NCBI GenBank assembly: GCA_902558205.1
Contig: CACECY010000004.1
Location: forward strand, 1 to 53,026
Source: an uncultured Pelagibacteraceae bacterium
GTDB taxonomy: Bacteria; Pseudomonadota; Alphaproteobacteria; Pelagibacterales; Pelagibacteraceae
Length of the DNA stretch: 53,026 bases
Direction: 5' to 3'
Positions within the stretch are counted from its first letter, which is position 1. The number at the start of each line of letters is the position of its first letter. The notes beneath the pieces are model-generated. The model saw only the letters and a program-made list of their open reading frames with translations, did not search any database and was not told where the DNA came from. Made by a program: the position numbers and the translations under genes. Below, one piece after another: positions 27,212 through 35,942 of the stretch.

Positions 27212-27953
27212 AATTATACCTTGTTTGGACGTTAAAAATGGTCGCGTGGTTAAAGGAATTAACTTTGTTAATTTAAAAGATGCTGGTGATCCTGTTGAGC
27301 AAGCTAAAATTTACTCTGATAATGGAGCAGATGAAATTTGTTTTTTAGATATTACTGCATCAAATGAAAATAGAGACACTATTTATGATGTAGTAGAAAG
27401 AGCTTCTAAAAATTGTTTTGTTCCTTTAACAGTAGGAGGAGGTGTTAGAAGTGTTGAGGATGTAAATCAATTACTGAATTGTGGTGCTGATAAAGTATCT
27501 ATTAATACTGCTGCTGTCCAAAACTCAAAAGTAGTTGAGGAAAGTTCTAAAAAGTTTGGCTCACAATGTATTGTTGTTGCAATCGATGCAAAAAAAAATG
27601 GAAGTAAATGGGAAATATTTACTCATGGAGGAAGAAATTCAACAGGAATTAATGCTATTGAGTATGCAACAAAAATGGAAAATTGTGGAGCAGGAGAACT
27701 ACTAGTAACTTCAATGGATAGAGATGGAACACAAAAAGGTTACGATAACGATCTGTTAAATAATATATCTTCAACTGTAAATATACCAATAATTGCATCT
27801 GGAGGCGTTGGTAATTTAGATCATCTGGTTGAAGGAATTAAAATCGGTAAAGCAAGTGCAGTTTTAGCGGCATCTATTTTTCACTATGGTACTTATACAA
27901 TCTCAGATGCTAAAAAATACCTAAATAAAAATCAAATTCCTGTGAGGATGTAG
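27198..27953 (+). CDS. hisF: Imidazole glycerol phosphate synthase cyclase subunit
   Basis: 251 residues. [16 protein letters not shown] holds the catalytic Asp11; the second acid is in [14 protein letters not shown]. Phosphate loops VGGGVRS and ASGGVGN are intact. It makes imidazole glycerol phosphate and AICAR from PRFAR with HisH ammonia. AICAR released here would enter purine synthesis at PurH (35.9-37.5 kb). Three bases separate its stop from the acyltransferase start. Confidence 0.97.
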   Translation: MLKNRIIPCLDVKNGRVVKGINFVNLKDAGDPVEQAKIYSDNGADEICFLDITASNENRDTIYDVVERASKNCFVPLTVGGGVRSVEDVNQLLNCGADKVSINTAAVQNSKVVEESSKKFGSQCIVVAIDAKKNGSKWEIFTHGGRNSTGINAIEYATKMENCGAGELLVTSMDRDGTQKGYDNDLLNNISSTVNIPIIASGGVGNLDHLVEGIKIGKASAVLAASIFHYGTYTISDAKKYLNKNQIPVRM

Positions 27954-27956
27954 CTA

Positions 27957-29861
27957 TTGAAATTTTTATACTATAGACCAGAGGTAAATGGCCTAAGAGG
28001 TATTGCTGTCTTAGGAGCTGTATTTTATCACGCTGAAATTATACTTGGAACATTTCGTATTTTTCCAGGAGGTTTTTTAGGAGTAGATGTTTTTATTGTA
28101 ATCTCTGGATATTTGATGACAGCTATTATTTCCAAAGAGTATAAAGCCACAAATTCTTTTTCTTTTGTAAACTATTATAAAAGAAGGATAAGAAGACTTT
28201 TGCCAGCTTTATTAGTAGTTATATTTTTCACATCAATTGCTTCTTATTTTATTTTTTTACCAAGTCTTTTTGAAGATTTTATAAAATCAGTATTTGCTTC
28301 GATTTTCTTTTTTTCAAATTTTTTCTTTCATTATTCGGGCCAAGCTTATGGAGCTCAAGTTTTATCTGAAATTCCACTACTTCATACGTGGTCTTTATCT
28401 TTGGAGGAGCAGTTTTATATTGTTTATCCCGCTATTTTGTTAGGGTTGGTCATTTATTTAAAAAAAAGAATTGAACTAATTTTAATTATTGGGATTTTAT
28501 TGTCAGTAATTTTTGCTTCAATAATTACTGTAAATCATCAATCATTTAATTATTACATGCTCCCATCTAGAGCTTGGGAGTTTCTTTTTGGGGCATTATT
28601 AGGTGTTAAATTAGATCAAATTAATAGCAATGAAAATAAGAAATCAAAAGAAGTTTTAGCATTAATCGGTTTCATTGTTCTTTTGTTATCTTTTGCATTT
28701 TTTGATGACAGTAATTTTCATCCAAGCTATTTGACTTTAATCCCAGTGACAGCAACTTATTTGATAATTCAAAATGCAAGTAAGGACAGTCTAATTAATA
28801 AAGTTTTATCTCTACCCGCATTGATATTCATAGGTCTGATTTCTTATTCTTTTTATCTATGGCATCATCCAATTTTTTCTTTTGCTAAGATTTTAGATAT
28901 TGGTCAAGAGAGTATATTGATTAAAACTCTGATTATTTTCATTTCTATATTGCTTGGATTTATCACTTATAAGTTTATTGAAAAACCATTTCGAAATGAA
29001 GGAGAAAAGGTATTTAGTCTGGGAAAAATAAGCTTATTGAGCTCAAGCATAGTAATAATATTAATTACATTAAATTTTTCAATAAATTTTCAAAAAGATA
29101 ATCATCCAAAGATTGCACAAGACTTGTATAAAAAAACATGGTTCACAACAAAACAATATTTTAAACCTTGTTTTCAAAGAAAAACCTTTTTTTGTTCTTT
29201 TAATGATGATGAAAAAAACCCAACAGTTTTTTTAGTAGGGGACTCTATCATGGCTTCAATTCAGGAGGATTTAAAAACTAAACTTTTAAAAAAAGATATT
29301 AATTTTATACCAATGACAAATGCTGGTTGTGATTTTCTTGAAATAGCTGATGGGACAGCTTGTAATAAAAAAATATTTAACAATAGACTAAAAAAAATTG
29401 ATGAAAAATTAGGATCAACAATAATTTTTCATTTAAATTACTATCAAGCTAAAGATGATGACATTTTTTTTGATGAGTTTTTTTTAGAAAAAATTAATTA
29501 CTATTTAGAAAAAGATTACAAGATAATTTTAATTTATCCAATTCCATATTTGGATGAAAATGTTTCAATGGAAATAGAAAAAAAAATTGTAGATAAAAAA
29601 AATAAAATTGATTTTGTAAACATAGACCTTCAAAGGTTTTTAAAAGAATCTAAGAAAATTTTTACTCTCTTAGATACTTTAAATCACGAAAATATATATA
29701 AAATCTATCCGCATAAAAAATTTTGCAACACACAATTGACTGGAAAATGTGTAGGTAACACTCAAAATGAAATTTACTATATAGATAAATTGCACCTTTC
29801 AAATGAAGGATCAAAATTAATTAATGTGGACTTGATAAAGATTATTGATAAGATTTATTAA
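27957..29861 (+). CDS. OafA/YrhL-type membrane acyltransferase with C-terminal SGNH domain
   Basis: 634 residues, TTG start three bases after hisF. Acyltransferase family 3 part (about 1-370): RPEVNGLRGIAVLGAVFYHAE with the catalytic-type His, GGFLGVDVFIVISGYL, HTWSLSLEEQFYIVYP, and about ten membrane helices. C-terminal periplasmic SGNH part: VFLVGDSIMAS (nucleophile block) and DKLHLSNEGS (Asp-x-x-His). Such fusions O-acetylate surface polysaccharides. It lies inside the his operon between hisF and hisE, and its stop overlaps the hisE start (TAATG), so it is probably cotranscribed with histidine genes. Confidence 0.93.
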   Translation: MKFLYYRPEVNGLRGIAVLGAVFYHAEIILGTFRIFPGGFLGVDVFIVISGYLMTAIISKEYKATNSFSFVNYYKRRIRRLLPALLVVIFFTSIASYFIFLPSLFEDFIKSVFASIFFFSNFFFHYSGQAYGAQVLSEIPLLHTWSLSLEEQFYIVYPAILLGLVIYLKKRIELILIIGILLSVIFASIITVNHQSFNYYMLPSRAWEFLFGALLGVKLDQINSNENKKSKEVLALIGFIVLLLSFAFFDDSNFHPSYLTLIPVTATYLIIQNASKDSLINKVLSLPALIFIGLISYSFYLWHHPIFSFAKILDIGQESILIKTLIIFISILLGFITYKFIEKPFRNEGEKVFSLGKISLLSSSIVIILITLNFSINFQKDNHPKIAQDLYKKTWFTTKQYFKPCFQRKTFFCSFNDDEKNPTVFLVGDSIMASIQEDLKTKLLKKDINFIPMTNAGCDFLEIADGTACNKKIFNNRLKKIDEKLGSTIIFHLNYYQAKDDDIFFDEFFLEKINYYLEKDYKIILIYPIPYLDENVSMEIEKKIVDKKNKIDFVNIDLQRFLKESKKIFTLLDTLNHENIYKIYPHKKFCNTQLTGKCVGNTQNEIYYIDKLHLSNEGSKLINVDLIKIIDKIY

Positions 29862-30163
29862 TGTTAGATAGTTTAGTAAAAATTATTAGAGATAGAAAAA
29901 AAAGTGATGCAAGCAAATCTTATACGAGTAAATTACTTAATCAAGGAATTGATGGCTGTATTGATAAATTACAAGAAGAATTTGATGAACTAAAATATGC
30001 TTTAAAACATGAAAAACAAAATATTGTTCATGAGACCTCAGATGTAATTTATCATTTACTAGTTTCATTAGAAAGTGCGGGAATAAAGTTTGAAGATGTT
30101 TTAATTGAACTTGAAAAAAGAAAAAAACAATCAGGCATAGATGAAAAAAATTCAAGAATATGA
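29861..30163 (+). CDS. hisE: Phosphoribosyl-ATP pyrophosphatase
   Basis: 100 residues, a stand-alone HisE. The all-alpha MazG-like acidic motif EEFDELKYAL and HETSDVIYHLLVSLE are visible. It hydrolyses PR-ATP to PR-AMP, the second step of histidine synthesis. hisG, hisD, hisC and hisI are not in the window. The start overlaps the acyltransferase stop by one base, and the stop overlaps hinT. Confidence 0.95.
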   Translation: MLDSLVKIIRDRKKSDASKSYTSKLLNQGIDGCIDKLQEEFDELKYALKHEKQNIVHETSDVIYHLLVSLESAGIKFEDVLIELEKRKKQSGIDEKNSRI

Positions 30164-30525
30164 AATACAATGAAAACAATATATTCGCAAAAATATTAAG
30201 GAAGGAAATTCCTTGTGATTTAATCTATGAAGATGAATTTGTATTATCTTTTCACGATATTAATCCCCAAAAAAAAATTCATGCTTTAATAATTCCAAAA
30301 GGAAAATACGTTGACTTAGATGATTTTAGTTTAAATGCTTCTTCTGAAGAAATGGTTGGTTTGATAAAGGGTATAAATATAGTTGCTAAAAAATTAGGTA
30401 TTTCAACAGAAGTTGGCAAGGGCTATAGAGCCCTAACCAACATAAATGAAGATGGTGGCCAAGAAGTTCCTCATTTACATTTTCATCTATTTGGTGGTGA
30501 AAAAGTAGGTAAAATGGTCGTGTGA
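30160..30525 (+). CDS. HIT family protein (HinT-type)
   Basis: 121 residues. The histidine triad HLHFHLFGG is at about residues 107-115, with the typical N-terminal NIFAKILRKEIPCDLIYED and HDINPQKKIHALIIPK. HinT-type proteins hydrolyse nucleoside phosphoramidates and acyl-adenylates. Following hisE is a frequent alphaproteobacterial arrangement. It starts in an ATGA overlap with hisE. Confidence 0.95.
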   Translation: MKYNENNIFAKILRKEIPCDLIYEDEFVLSFHDINPQKKIHALIIPKGKYVDLDDFSLNASSEEMVGLIKGINIVAKKLGISTEVGKGYRALTNINEDGGQEVPHLHFHLFGGEKVGKMVV

Positions 30526-31028
30526 CAGAAACCATTAATAGAAATTATTTAGAAATAAAATCAAATGATATTTTAAGAGAAAGTAATGTTCCTAAACTTA
30601 TTAATACAATTGATTTAGTAGATCCTGCTGATTTTCAAATTAATAAATTTTTTTATAAAAATATTGGTAAAAAACATAGGTGGACAGACCGTCTTATTTG
30701 GTCTGATGATGATTGGATTAAGTATGTTACAAATTCAAAAGTTGAAACTTACATATTTAAAGTAAAAGAAGATCTTGCTGGTTATTTTGAATTGATTATT
30801 CATGATAATCTTAATGAGATTGAAATAGCTTACTTTGGTTTATTAGAGGAGTATCATAATAAAAAACTTGGTGGGCATTTACTTTCAGAGGCAATAAAAA
30901 AATCCTTTTTTAAAAAAAATATCAACAGGGTTTGGGTTCACACATGCACTTTTGATCATGAGAATGCATTAAAAAATTATTTAGCCAGAGGTATGAAAAT
31001 TTATAAAAAAGAAACAGTTAAAATTTAA
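30522..31028 (+). CDS. GNAT family N-acetyltransferase
   Basis: 168 residues, GTG start overlapping the hinT stop (GTGA). AYFGLLEEYHNKKLGGHLLSEAI (shortened) carries the acetyl-CoA pyrophosphate loop in the form N-x-K-x-L-G-G, and WVHTCTFDHENALKNYLARGMKIY is the typical C-terminal GNAT block. The substrate is unknown. It ends four bases inside the convergent lolA. Confidence 0.85.
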   Translation: MTETINRNYLEIKSNDILRESNVPKLINTIDLVDPADFQINKFFYKNIGKKHRWTDRLIWSDDDWIKYVTNSKVETYIFKVKEDLAGYFELIIHDNLNEIEIAYFGLLEEYHNKKLGGHLLSEAIKKSFFKKNINRVWVHTCTFDHENALKNYLARGMKIYKKETVKI

Positions 31029-31579
31029 TTTGAAGCTGGCAATTTAAAAAAATTTTTTTCTAAAGTTTGATTTATTTCTAATGAATAAATATAAGTAATA
31101 CTTAAATTTTGATATATATCTAATGTTTGCCATCCAATAAGATTATAATTATTAGTATCAAAAAAAATATTTATTTCGTTACCTTCTATTATAATTTTGA
31201 AATTAATAAATTTATTATCAATCATTCTTCCCTCAAGATTTTGTATCTTATTTATTAAAAAATTTTTATCTAGGATGTAGTTCAAAGGTGTTGTTTTAAT
31301 TGAATACCTATAATAACTCCCACTTTTAGTCTTAATAACAAGAGATTTGCCATTAGAAACTAAAATTTTATCATTTAAATTTTTATAATTACAAAAAATT
31401 TTTTTAGGGTATTCAATGATACAATTTCCATTTTCAATTTTACCATTAATGTTTTGTTCAAACACAAAACTTAAATTGTTAACATTTTCTAATTTTTTTA
31501 TTATATTATTTTTAATTGACCCATGAGCTAAATTATTAAGATTGATCAATAAAAAGATTATTAAAATTTTTTTCATCAA
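31025..31579 (-). CDS. lolA: Outer-membrane lipoprotein carrier protein LolA
   Basis: 184 residues. A signal peptide covers about residues 1-20 (MMKKILIIFLLINL...AHG). The body has the LolA-like pattern: NNLSFVFEQNINGKIENGNCIIEYPKKI (shortened), then SNGKSLVIKTK and PLNYIL. LolA ferries lipoproteins from LolCDE to the outer membrane; the LptE and DUF3576 lipoproteins in this window are possible cargo. Located after ftsK, overlapping it by four bases, as in many alphaproteobacteria. Confidence 0.87.
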   Translation of the reverse strand: MMKKILIIFLLINLNNLAHGSIKNNIIKKLENVNNLSFVFEQNINGKIENGNCIIEYPKKIFCNYKNLNDKILVSNGKSLVIKTKSGSYYRYSIKTTPLNYILDKNFLINKIQNLEGRMIDNKFINFKIIIEGNEINIFFDTNNYNLIGWQTLDIYQNLSITYIYSLEINQTLEKNFFKLPASN

Positions 31580-33666
31580 AGAACATCTCTTTTGCCAACG
31601 TGATTTGCTTTGCTTACAATTCCATCCTCCTCCATCATGTCAATAATTCTTGCTGCTCTGTTATAGCCTATTTGCAGTTTCCTCTGTAAGAATGAGGTTG
31701 AAGCTTTACCCTCAGATCTTATAATTTCTAGAGCTGTTTGATAAAGTTCATCTTTTTCATTGCTATTTTTTGAGCCATCAACAATTTCTTTTTCGTCTGC
31801 AAAGTTTAAAATTTCATCAACATAATCTGGTTCTGCTTGTGATCTTAAAAAGTTATTAATTTTTTCTATTTCATCATCTGAGACAAAAGGTGCATGAATT
31901 CTTAGAATTCTATTTGCAGAAGACATAAAAAGCATGTCACCTTTACCAAGAAGCTGTTCTGCACCTTGTTCTCCTAAAATTGTTCTACTGTCTATTTTTG
32001 ATGTTACCTGAAATGATATTCTGGTTGGAAAATTTGCTTTAATAGTACCAGTTATCACATCCACACTTGGTCTTTGAGTTGCCATAATAATATGAATTCC
32101 AGCAGCTCTTGCCATTTGAGATAATTTCTGAATATAATTTTCAATTTCTTTGCCAGCTACCAACATCAGATCCGACATTTCGTCAACTACAACAACAATA
32201 TATGGCATCGGTAATTTATGTTTTGCATTGTATCCATCGATATTTCTAACCCCTTCTTTCGTCATCAGTCGATATCTACTTTCCATCTCTTTAACTACCC
32301 AGCCAAGAACAGAGGCGGCTTTTTTTGCCTCTGTGATTACAGGACATAAAAGATGAGGAATACCCTCATAAGTAGATAACTCTAACATTTTAGGATCAAT
32401 CAAAATGAACTTACATCTTTCCGGAGTATGTCTGTAAAGAATAGAAAGAATTATTGTATTGATACAAACAGATTTACCAGAACCAGTTGTCCCTGCTATC
32501 AGTAAATGAGGCATTGAAGCTAGATCACTTACGATTGGTATCCCAGAAATATTTTTTCCAAGTGCAATAGGTAGTTTGATCTCTTTCCTCTTAAAATCAG
32601 TTTTATTCAGTATTTCACTTAGATAAACATTTTCTCTTGATGAATTAGGCAATTCTATACCAACTGTATTGCTTCCAGGTATAGTCGCAATTCTTGCTGA
32701 CTCAGAGCTAGTGTTTCTCGCTATGTCATCAGATAAATTAATTATTTTTGAAACCTTGACACCTGCAGCTGGTTCGAATTCATTTAAGGTAACAACAGGC
32801 CCATGACTTACTTTCTTAATTTTACCATTAACGCCAAAGTCTAATAATATTTTTTCGAGAAACGTAGGATCGCTAGTTATTTCTTTATTTGAGTTTTCTC
32901 TTTCTTTTTTCGTTGGTATTTTTAATAAATCTAAATTAGGAAGTTTAAATTTGATCTTTCCAGTTTCTTTAAGTTTCTCTGCCTTGATAAATGGGAGGTC
33001 TTCTTGAATTAAATTTTTAATTTCTTCCTGAGGAATATACTCACTTATAACTTCACTTTTATCTGTGTATGGTTTGTTTTTATTTTTATTAATATAATTT
33101 AATATCTTTTTTATATTGCTCCAAAAACCTTTTGGACTGAAATTAATACTAACTAAAAAAAAAATTATGATTAAAAACAGTAAAAAATAATATGAAATTA
33201 CTGTTTGTATACTCAATATATTACCAAAGAAAGCTTGGTTTAAATATTGTCCAACAAATCCACCATTACCATTAATATATAGCTCATAAGTATTCTTGTA
33301 GAAAAAATTAAAAAAAAGAGATCCAAAAATACAATAAAAAATGGAGTAAAACGTATTTTCGATAATCAGAAATAGGTTTTTGGTTTTAAAGATATTTATT
33401 CCAGTAATAAGAAAAGTTATTGATGCAAGATAAGAGACAACACCAATTGATTGGAAAAATAAATCAGAAATATAACTGCCCTGATATCCTAAAATATTTT
33501 GAATTTCTGTATTTTCTGGAAATATAAAATTAGGATCACTTGGAGAATAGGTTATTAGAGCCAGGAGTAGCAAGATACCAATTACTGATATAGTGACACC
33601 TATTATTTCAATTAATCTATTAATTATAAATTGAAATGTATTGCTAGCTATTTTTTTAATATTCAT
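31576..33666 (-). CDS. ftsK: DNA translocase FtsK
   Basis: 696 residues, shorter than E. coli FtsK because the linker is short. Four predicted N-terminal membrane helices lie within about residues 15-180. The RecA-like motor has Walker A AGTTGSGKS (about 390-398) and Walker B VVVVDEMSDLM. The C-terminal winged-helix gamma domain (RSEGKASTSFLQRKLQIGY) recognises KOPS and activates XerCD. It pumps chromosome termini across the septum. GVRNIDGYN and GEQGAEQLLGKGDML are also conserved. Confidence 0.97.
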   Translation of the reverse strand: MNIKKIASNTFQFIINRLIEIIGVTISVIGILLLLALITYSPSDPNFIFPENTEIQNILGYQGSYISDLFFQSIGVVSYLASITFLITGINIFKTKNLFLIIENTFYSIFYCIFGSLFFNFFYKNTYELYINGNGGFVGQYLNQAFFGNILSIQTVISYYFLLFLIIIFFLVSINFSPKGFWSNIKKILNYINKNKNKPYTDKSEVISEYIPQEEIKNLIQEDLPFIKAEKLKETGKIKFKLPNLDLLKIPTKKERENSNKEITSDPTFLEKILLDFGVNGKIKKVSHGPVVTLNEFEPAAGVKVSKIINLSDDIARNTSSESARIATIPGSNTVGIELPNSSRENVYLSEILNKTDFKRKEIKLPIALGKNISGIPIVSDLASMPHLLIAGTTGSGKSVCINTIILSILYRHTPERCKFILIDPKMLELSTYEGIPHLLCPVITEAKKAASVLGWVVKEMESRYRLMTKEGVRNIDGYNAKHKLPMPYIVVVVDEMSDLMLVAGKEIENYIQKLSQMARAAGIHIIMATQRPSVDVITGTIKANFPTRISFQVTSKIDSRTILGEQGAEQLLGKGDMLFMSSANRILRIHAPFVSDDEIEKINNFLRSQAEPDYVDEILNFADEKEIVDGSKNSNEKDELYQTALEIIRSEGKASTSFLQRKLQIGYNRAARIIDMMEEDGIVSKANHVGKRDVL

Positions 33667-33727
33667 TTTGATGAATCAAATTTATCACTTTGTATCATCT
33701 AATTTTTGTTGTTAAAATTAATTTGTT

Positions 33728-34798
33728 ATGAAAGTTTGTATAATTGGTGGCGGTTTGGCTAGTCTTACACTAGCCAGTGTTTTAATTAAAAAAGATATAT
33801 TTGTAGATATTTTAAACGAGAAAAAAACCATTCCATATGACCAATCAAGGACGCTAGGTATTTCAAAATCAAATATAGATTATTTTAATAATGAAATTAC
33901 AAATATTAAAAAGATTTCATGGGAAATTAAAAGAATAAAAATTTTTACTGAAAAAAATAATGATGAAGAGTTACTTAAATTTGATAATAAAAATGATCAA
34001 ATTTTTTCAATAATTCGAAATTATAAATTACACAAACAACTATTTGAAAATCTAAAAAAAAATAAATTAGTTAAATTCAAAAATAATATAGATATTGACA
34101 GTAACAAATACAAATTAGTAATCAATTGTGATCCTACTCATCCATATATTAAAAAATATTTTTCAAAAAAAATTGAAAAAAATTATAGTAGCTTTGCATA
34201 TACAACTATTATTTCTCACAAAAGAATTAAAAATGATACTGCATTTCAAAATTTTACCAAAAATGGTCCAATTGCTTTTTTACCACTTTCAAATACAGAA
34301 ACATCAATAGTTTATTCCTTAAGATCCAATAAAAAAAAAAGTATTTTGGAAATGAATGATTTAGTTAAAAAATATAATCCAATATATTCTATTAAAACAT
34401 TTAATGATTGGAAAAATTTTAATTTAAAATCTTCCAGTTTAAGAAATTATTATAAAGATAATATTTTAGCTTTTGGAGATTTACTTCATAAATTACACCC
34501 ACTAGCTGGCCAGGGATTTAATATGTCATTACGTGATATTAAATTACTATCAGATTTAATTGATGAAAAAATTAACTTAGGTTTAGATTTAGATTCCTCT
34601 ATATTTATAGAATTTCAGAAAAAAACACAGAGTAAAAATTTTATTTTTCTATCAGGTATTGATTGGATTTATGAATTATTTAATTTGGAAAGCAAAATTA
34701 ATTTAAGCTTATTAAATAATTCGATAAATTTTATTGGCAACAACAAAATTGTAAATAAATTTCTTAAAAGTTTCGCCGATAGTGGCATCAAATATTAG
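33728..34798 (+). CDS. UbiH/UbiF/Coq6-family FAD-dependent hydroxylase
   Basis: 356 residues. FAD-binding GGGLASLTLASVL at the N-terminus and the family motif FGDLLHKLHPLAGQGFNMSLRD (shortened), which binds the FAD ribityl and phosphate, near residue 250. Most likely a ubiquinone-ring hydroxylase. It is shorter than E. coli UbiH and the mid region is divergent, so the ring position it hydroxylates cannot be decided. It is transcribed divergently from ftsK. Confidence 0.85.
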   Translation: MKVCIIGGGLASLTLASVLIKKDIFVDILNEKKTIPYDQSRTLGISKSNIDYFNNEITNIKKISWEIKRIKIFTEKNNDEELLKFDNKNDQIFSIIRNYKLHKQLFENLKKNKLVKFKNNIDIDSNKYKLVINCDPTHPYIKKYFSKKIEKNYSSFAYTTIISHKRIKNDTAFQNFTKNGPIAFLPLSNTETSIVYSLRSNKKKSILEMNDLVKKYNPIYSIKTFNDWKNFNLKSSSLRNYYKDNILAFGDLLHKLHPLAGQGFNMSLRDIKLLSDLIDEKINLGLDLDSSIFIEFQKKTQSKNFIFLSGIDWIYELFNLESKINLSLLNNSINFIGNNKIVNKFLKSFADSGIKY

Positions 34799-34801
34799 TT
34801 A

Positions 34802-35449
34802 TTACTGTAGGGTAGTATTATTATATTGATCAAAAGTATATGTAGATAATATTTCTGCAATTTTATTTTTTCTTAAATCTAAATTAGTTGCTTCTAACAA
34901 TACTTGTTTTTCTTCTAAACTAAAAGGTGACGCCATAGCTAATGCATTAATTGTTTCATCTAGACTTTGTTTTTCTAAAGCTTTCCAATTTATTATAAAG
35001 CCCCTTTTTTCAAATAATTGTTTCAAATCTTTAAAAATTAACTCAAGATCTGAAAATTTTAAGTTCTCTTTTTTAGAGCTTAGATCATTTAAATAGTCAT
35101 CAAAAACTATTTCACAAGTTCTGTAAAGTTTATTAGTTTCTTTTTCTTTTATAATTTTAAACCTGATAATTCCTTTTAATTCAATTAAATATCTCCCATC
35201 TTCAGTTTCTTTAAAACTAGTAATTTTTCCTAAGCAGCCAATTTTGTGTAATGATGGAATTGATGATTTTTCATCACTAATAGATTTTGGTTGAATCATG
35301 CCAATAAGTTTGTTGGTTTTCATGCTATCATTAATCATTTCAATATAACGTGGTTCGAAGATGTTTAAAGGTACAGAAGTTTTTGGAAATATAATAAAGT
35401 TACTTAAAGGGAATATTGGGATTGTGTTTGGTAGCTCTTCTTTTTTCAT
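34802..35449 (-). CDS. LON substrate-binding-domain protein (Lon N-terminal domain only)
   Basis: 215 residues. PIFPLSNFIIFPKTSVPLNIFEPRYIEM is the Lon N-terminal signature (shown in part: PLSNFIIFPK and FEPRYIEM), with IGMIQPK and KIGCLGKITSF following. There is no AAA+ or protease domain. Stand-alone LON-domain proteins are common in alphaproteobacteria and their role is uncertain. It ends three bases from the convergent UbiH-like gene. Confidence 0.92.
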   Translation of the reverse strand: MKKEELPNTIPIFPLSNFIIFPKTSVPLNIFEPRYIEMINDSMKTNKLIGMIQPKSISDEKSSIPSLHKIGCLGKITSFKETEDGRYLIELKGIIRFKIIKEKETNKLYRTCEIVFDDYLNDLSSKKENLKFSDLELIFKDLKQLFEKRGFIINWKALEKQSLDETINALAMASPFSLEEKQVLLEATNLDLRKNKIAEILSTYTFDQYNNTTLQ

Positions 35450-35478
35450 AAAAAAAAATATATCATAATTAATATTAC

Positions 35479-35507
35479 TTGAATAAAAAAAATTACCTCA
35501 CTATACT
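35479..35507 (+). promoter_or_regulatory. Sigma-70 promoter of tRNA-Gly
   Basis: TTGAAT (35479-35484), 17-base spacer, TATACT (35502-35507). Transcription would begin about seven bases later, a few bases before the first tRNA base at 35517. This is the clearest promoter in the window. Confidence 0.75.
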
Positions 35508-35516
35508 GTTTTAGAT

Positions 35517-35591
35517 GCGGGCATAGCTCAGTGGTAGAGCGTCTCGTTGCCAACGAGAAGGTCGAGGGTTCGACCCCCTTTGCCCGCTCCA
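35517..35591 (+). tRNA. tRNA-Gly (anticodon GCC)
   Basis: Full cloverleaf: acceptor stem GCGGGCA/TGCCCGC, D arm, anticodon stem TCTCG/CGAGA with loop TTGCCAA (GCC at 35549-35551), T arm with GGTTCGACC, and encoded CCA at 35589-35591. It reads GGC and GGU glycine codons. It is followed six bases later by the phhB start codon and probably shares its transcript. Confidence 0.97.
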
Positions 35592-35597
35592 AAAAGA

Positions 35598-35942
35598 ATG
35601 TCTGATCTTACTAAAAAAAAATGTGCACCATGTGAAGGAGGAGTGATTCCTTTCGATATATCAGAAATACACAAATACCAAAAAAAGGTAGATGATTGGG
35701 ATATTATAAAAGATAGTAAAGGTATCTTTTTCTTAGAAAAAAAATTTAAATTTGATGATTTTAAAAAAAGTCAGGAATTTGTTAATGAAGTTGGAAGAAT
35801 TTCAGAAGAAGAAGGGCACCATCCAGATATTTTTTTTGGCTGGGGCTATGCTAAGATTAATATAACAACTCATGCAATAGAAGGTTTATCTGAAAATGAT
35901 TTTATTCTAGCAGCTAAAATTGATAAAATTCCTAATGTCTGA
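35598..35942 (+). CDS. phhB: 4a-hydroxytetrahydrobiopterin dehydratase (pterin-4a-carbinolamine dehydratase)
   Basis: 114 residues from the ATG at 35598, which follows the tRNA; longer in-frame readings run into the tRNA gene and are artefacts. EEGHHPDIFFGWGYAKINITTHAIEG has the catalytic HHP and downstream His of PCD. It recycles the pterin cofactor for aromatic amino acid hydroxylases and may act in folate metabolism. The start lacks room for a normal leader. The 3' end overlaps purH by 11 bases. Confidence 0.93.
   Translation: MSDLTKKKCAPCEGGVIPFDISEIHKYQKKVDDWDIIKDSKGIFFLEKKFKFDDFKKSQEFVNEVGRISEEEGHHPDIFFGWGYAKINITTHAIEGLSENDFILAAKIDKIPNV

Noticed and set aside
35547-35597. In-frame N-terminal extension of phhB starting in the tRNA gene
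   Set aside because: It would read through the anticodon and T arms of a clear tRNA-Gly; the ATG at 35598 gives a normal-length protein.
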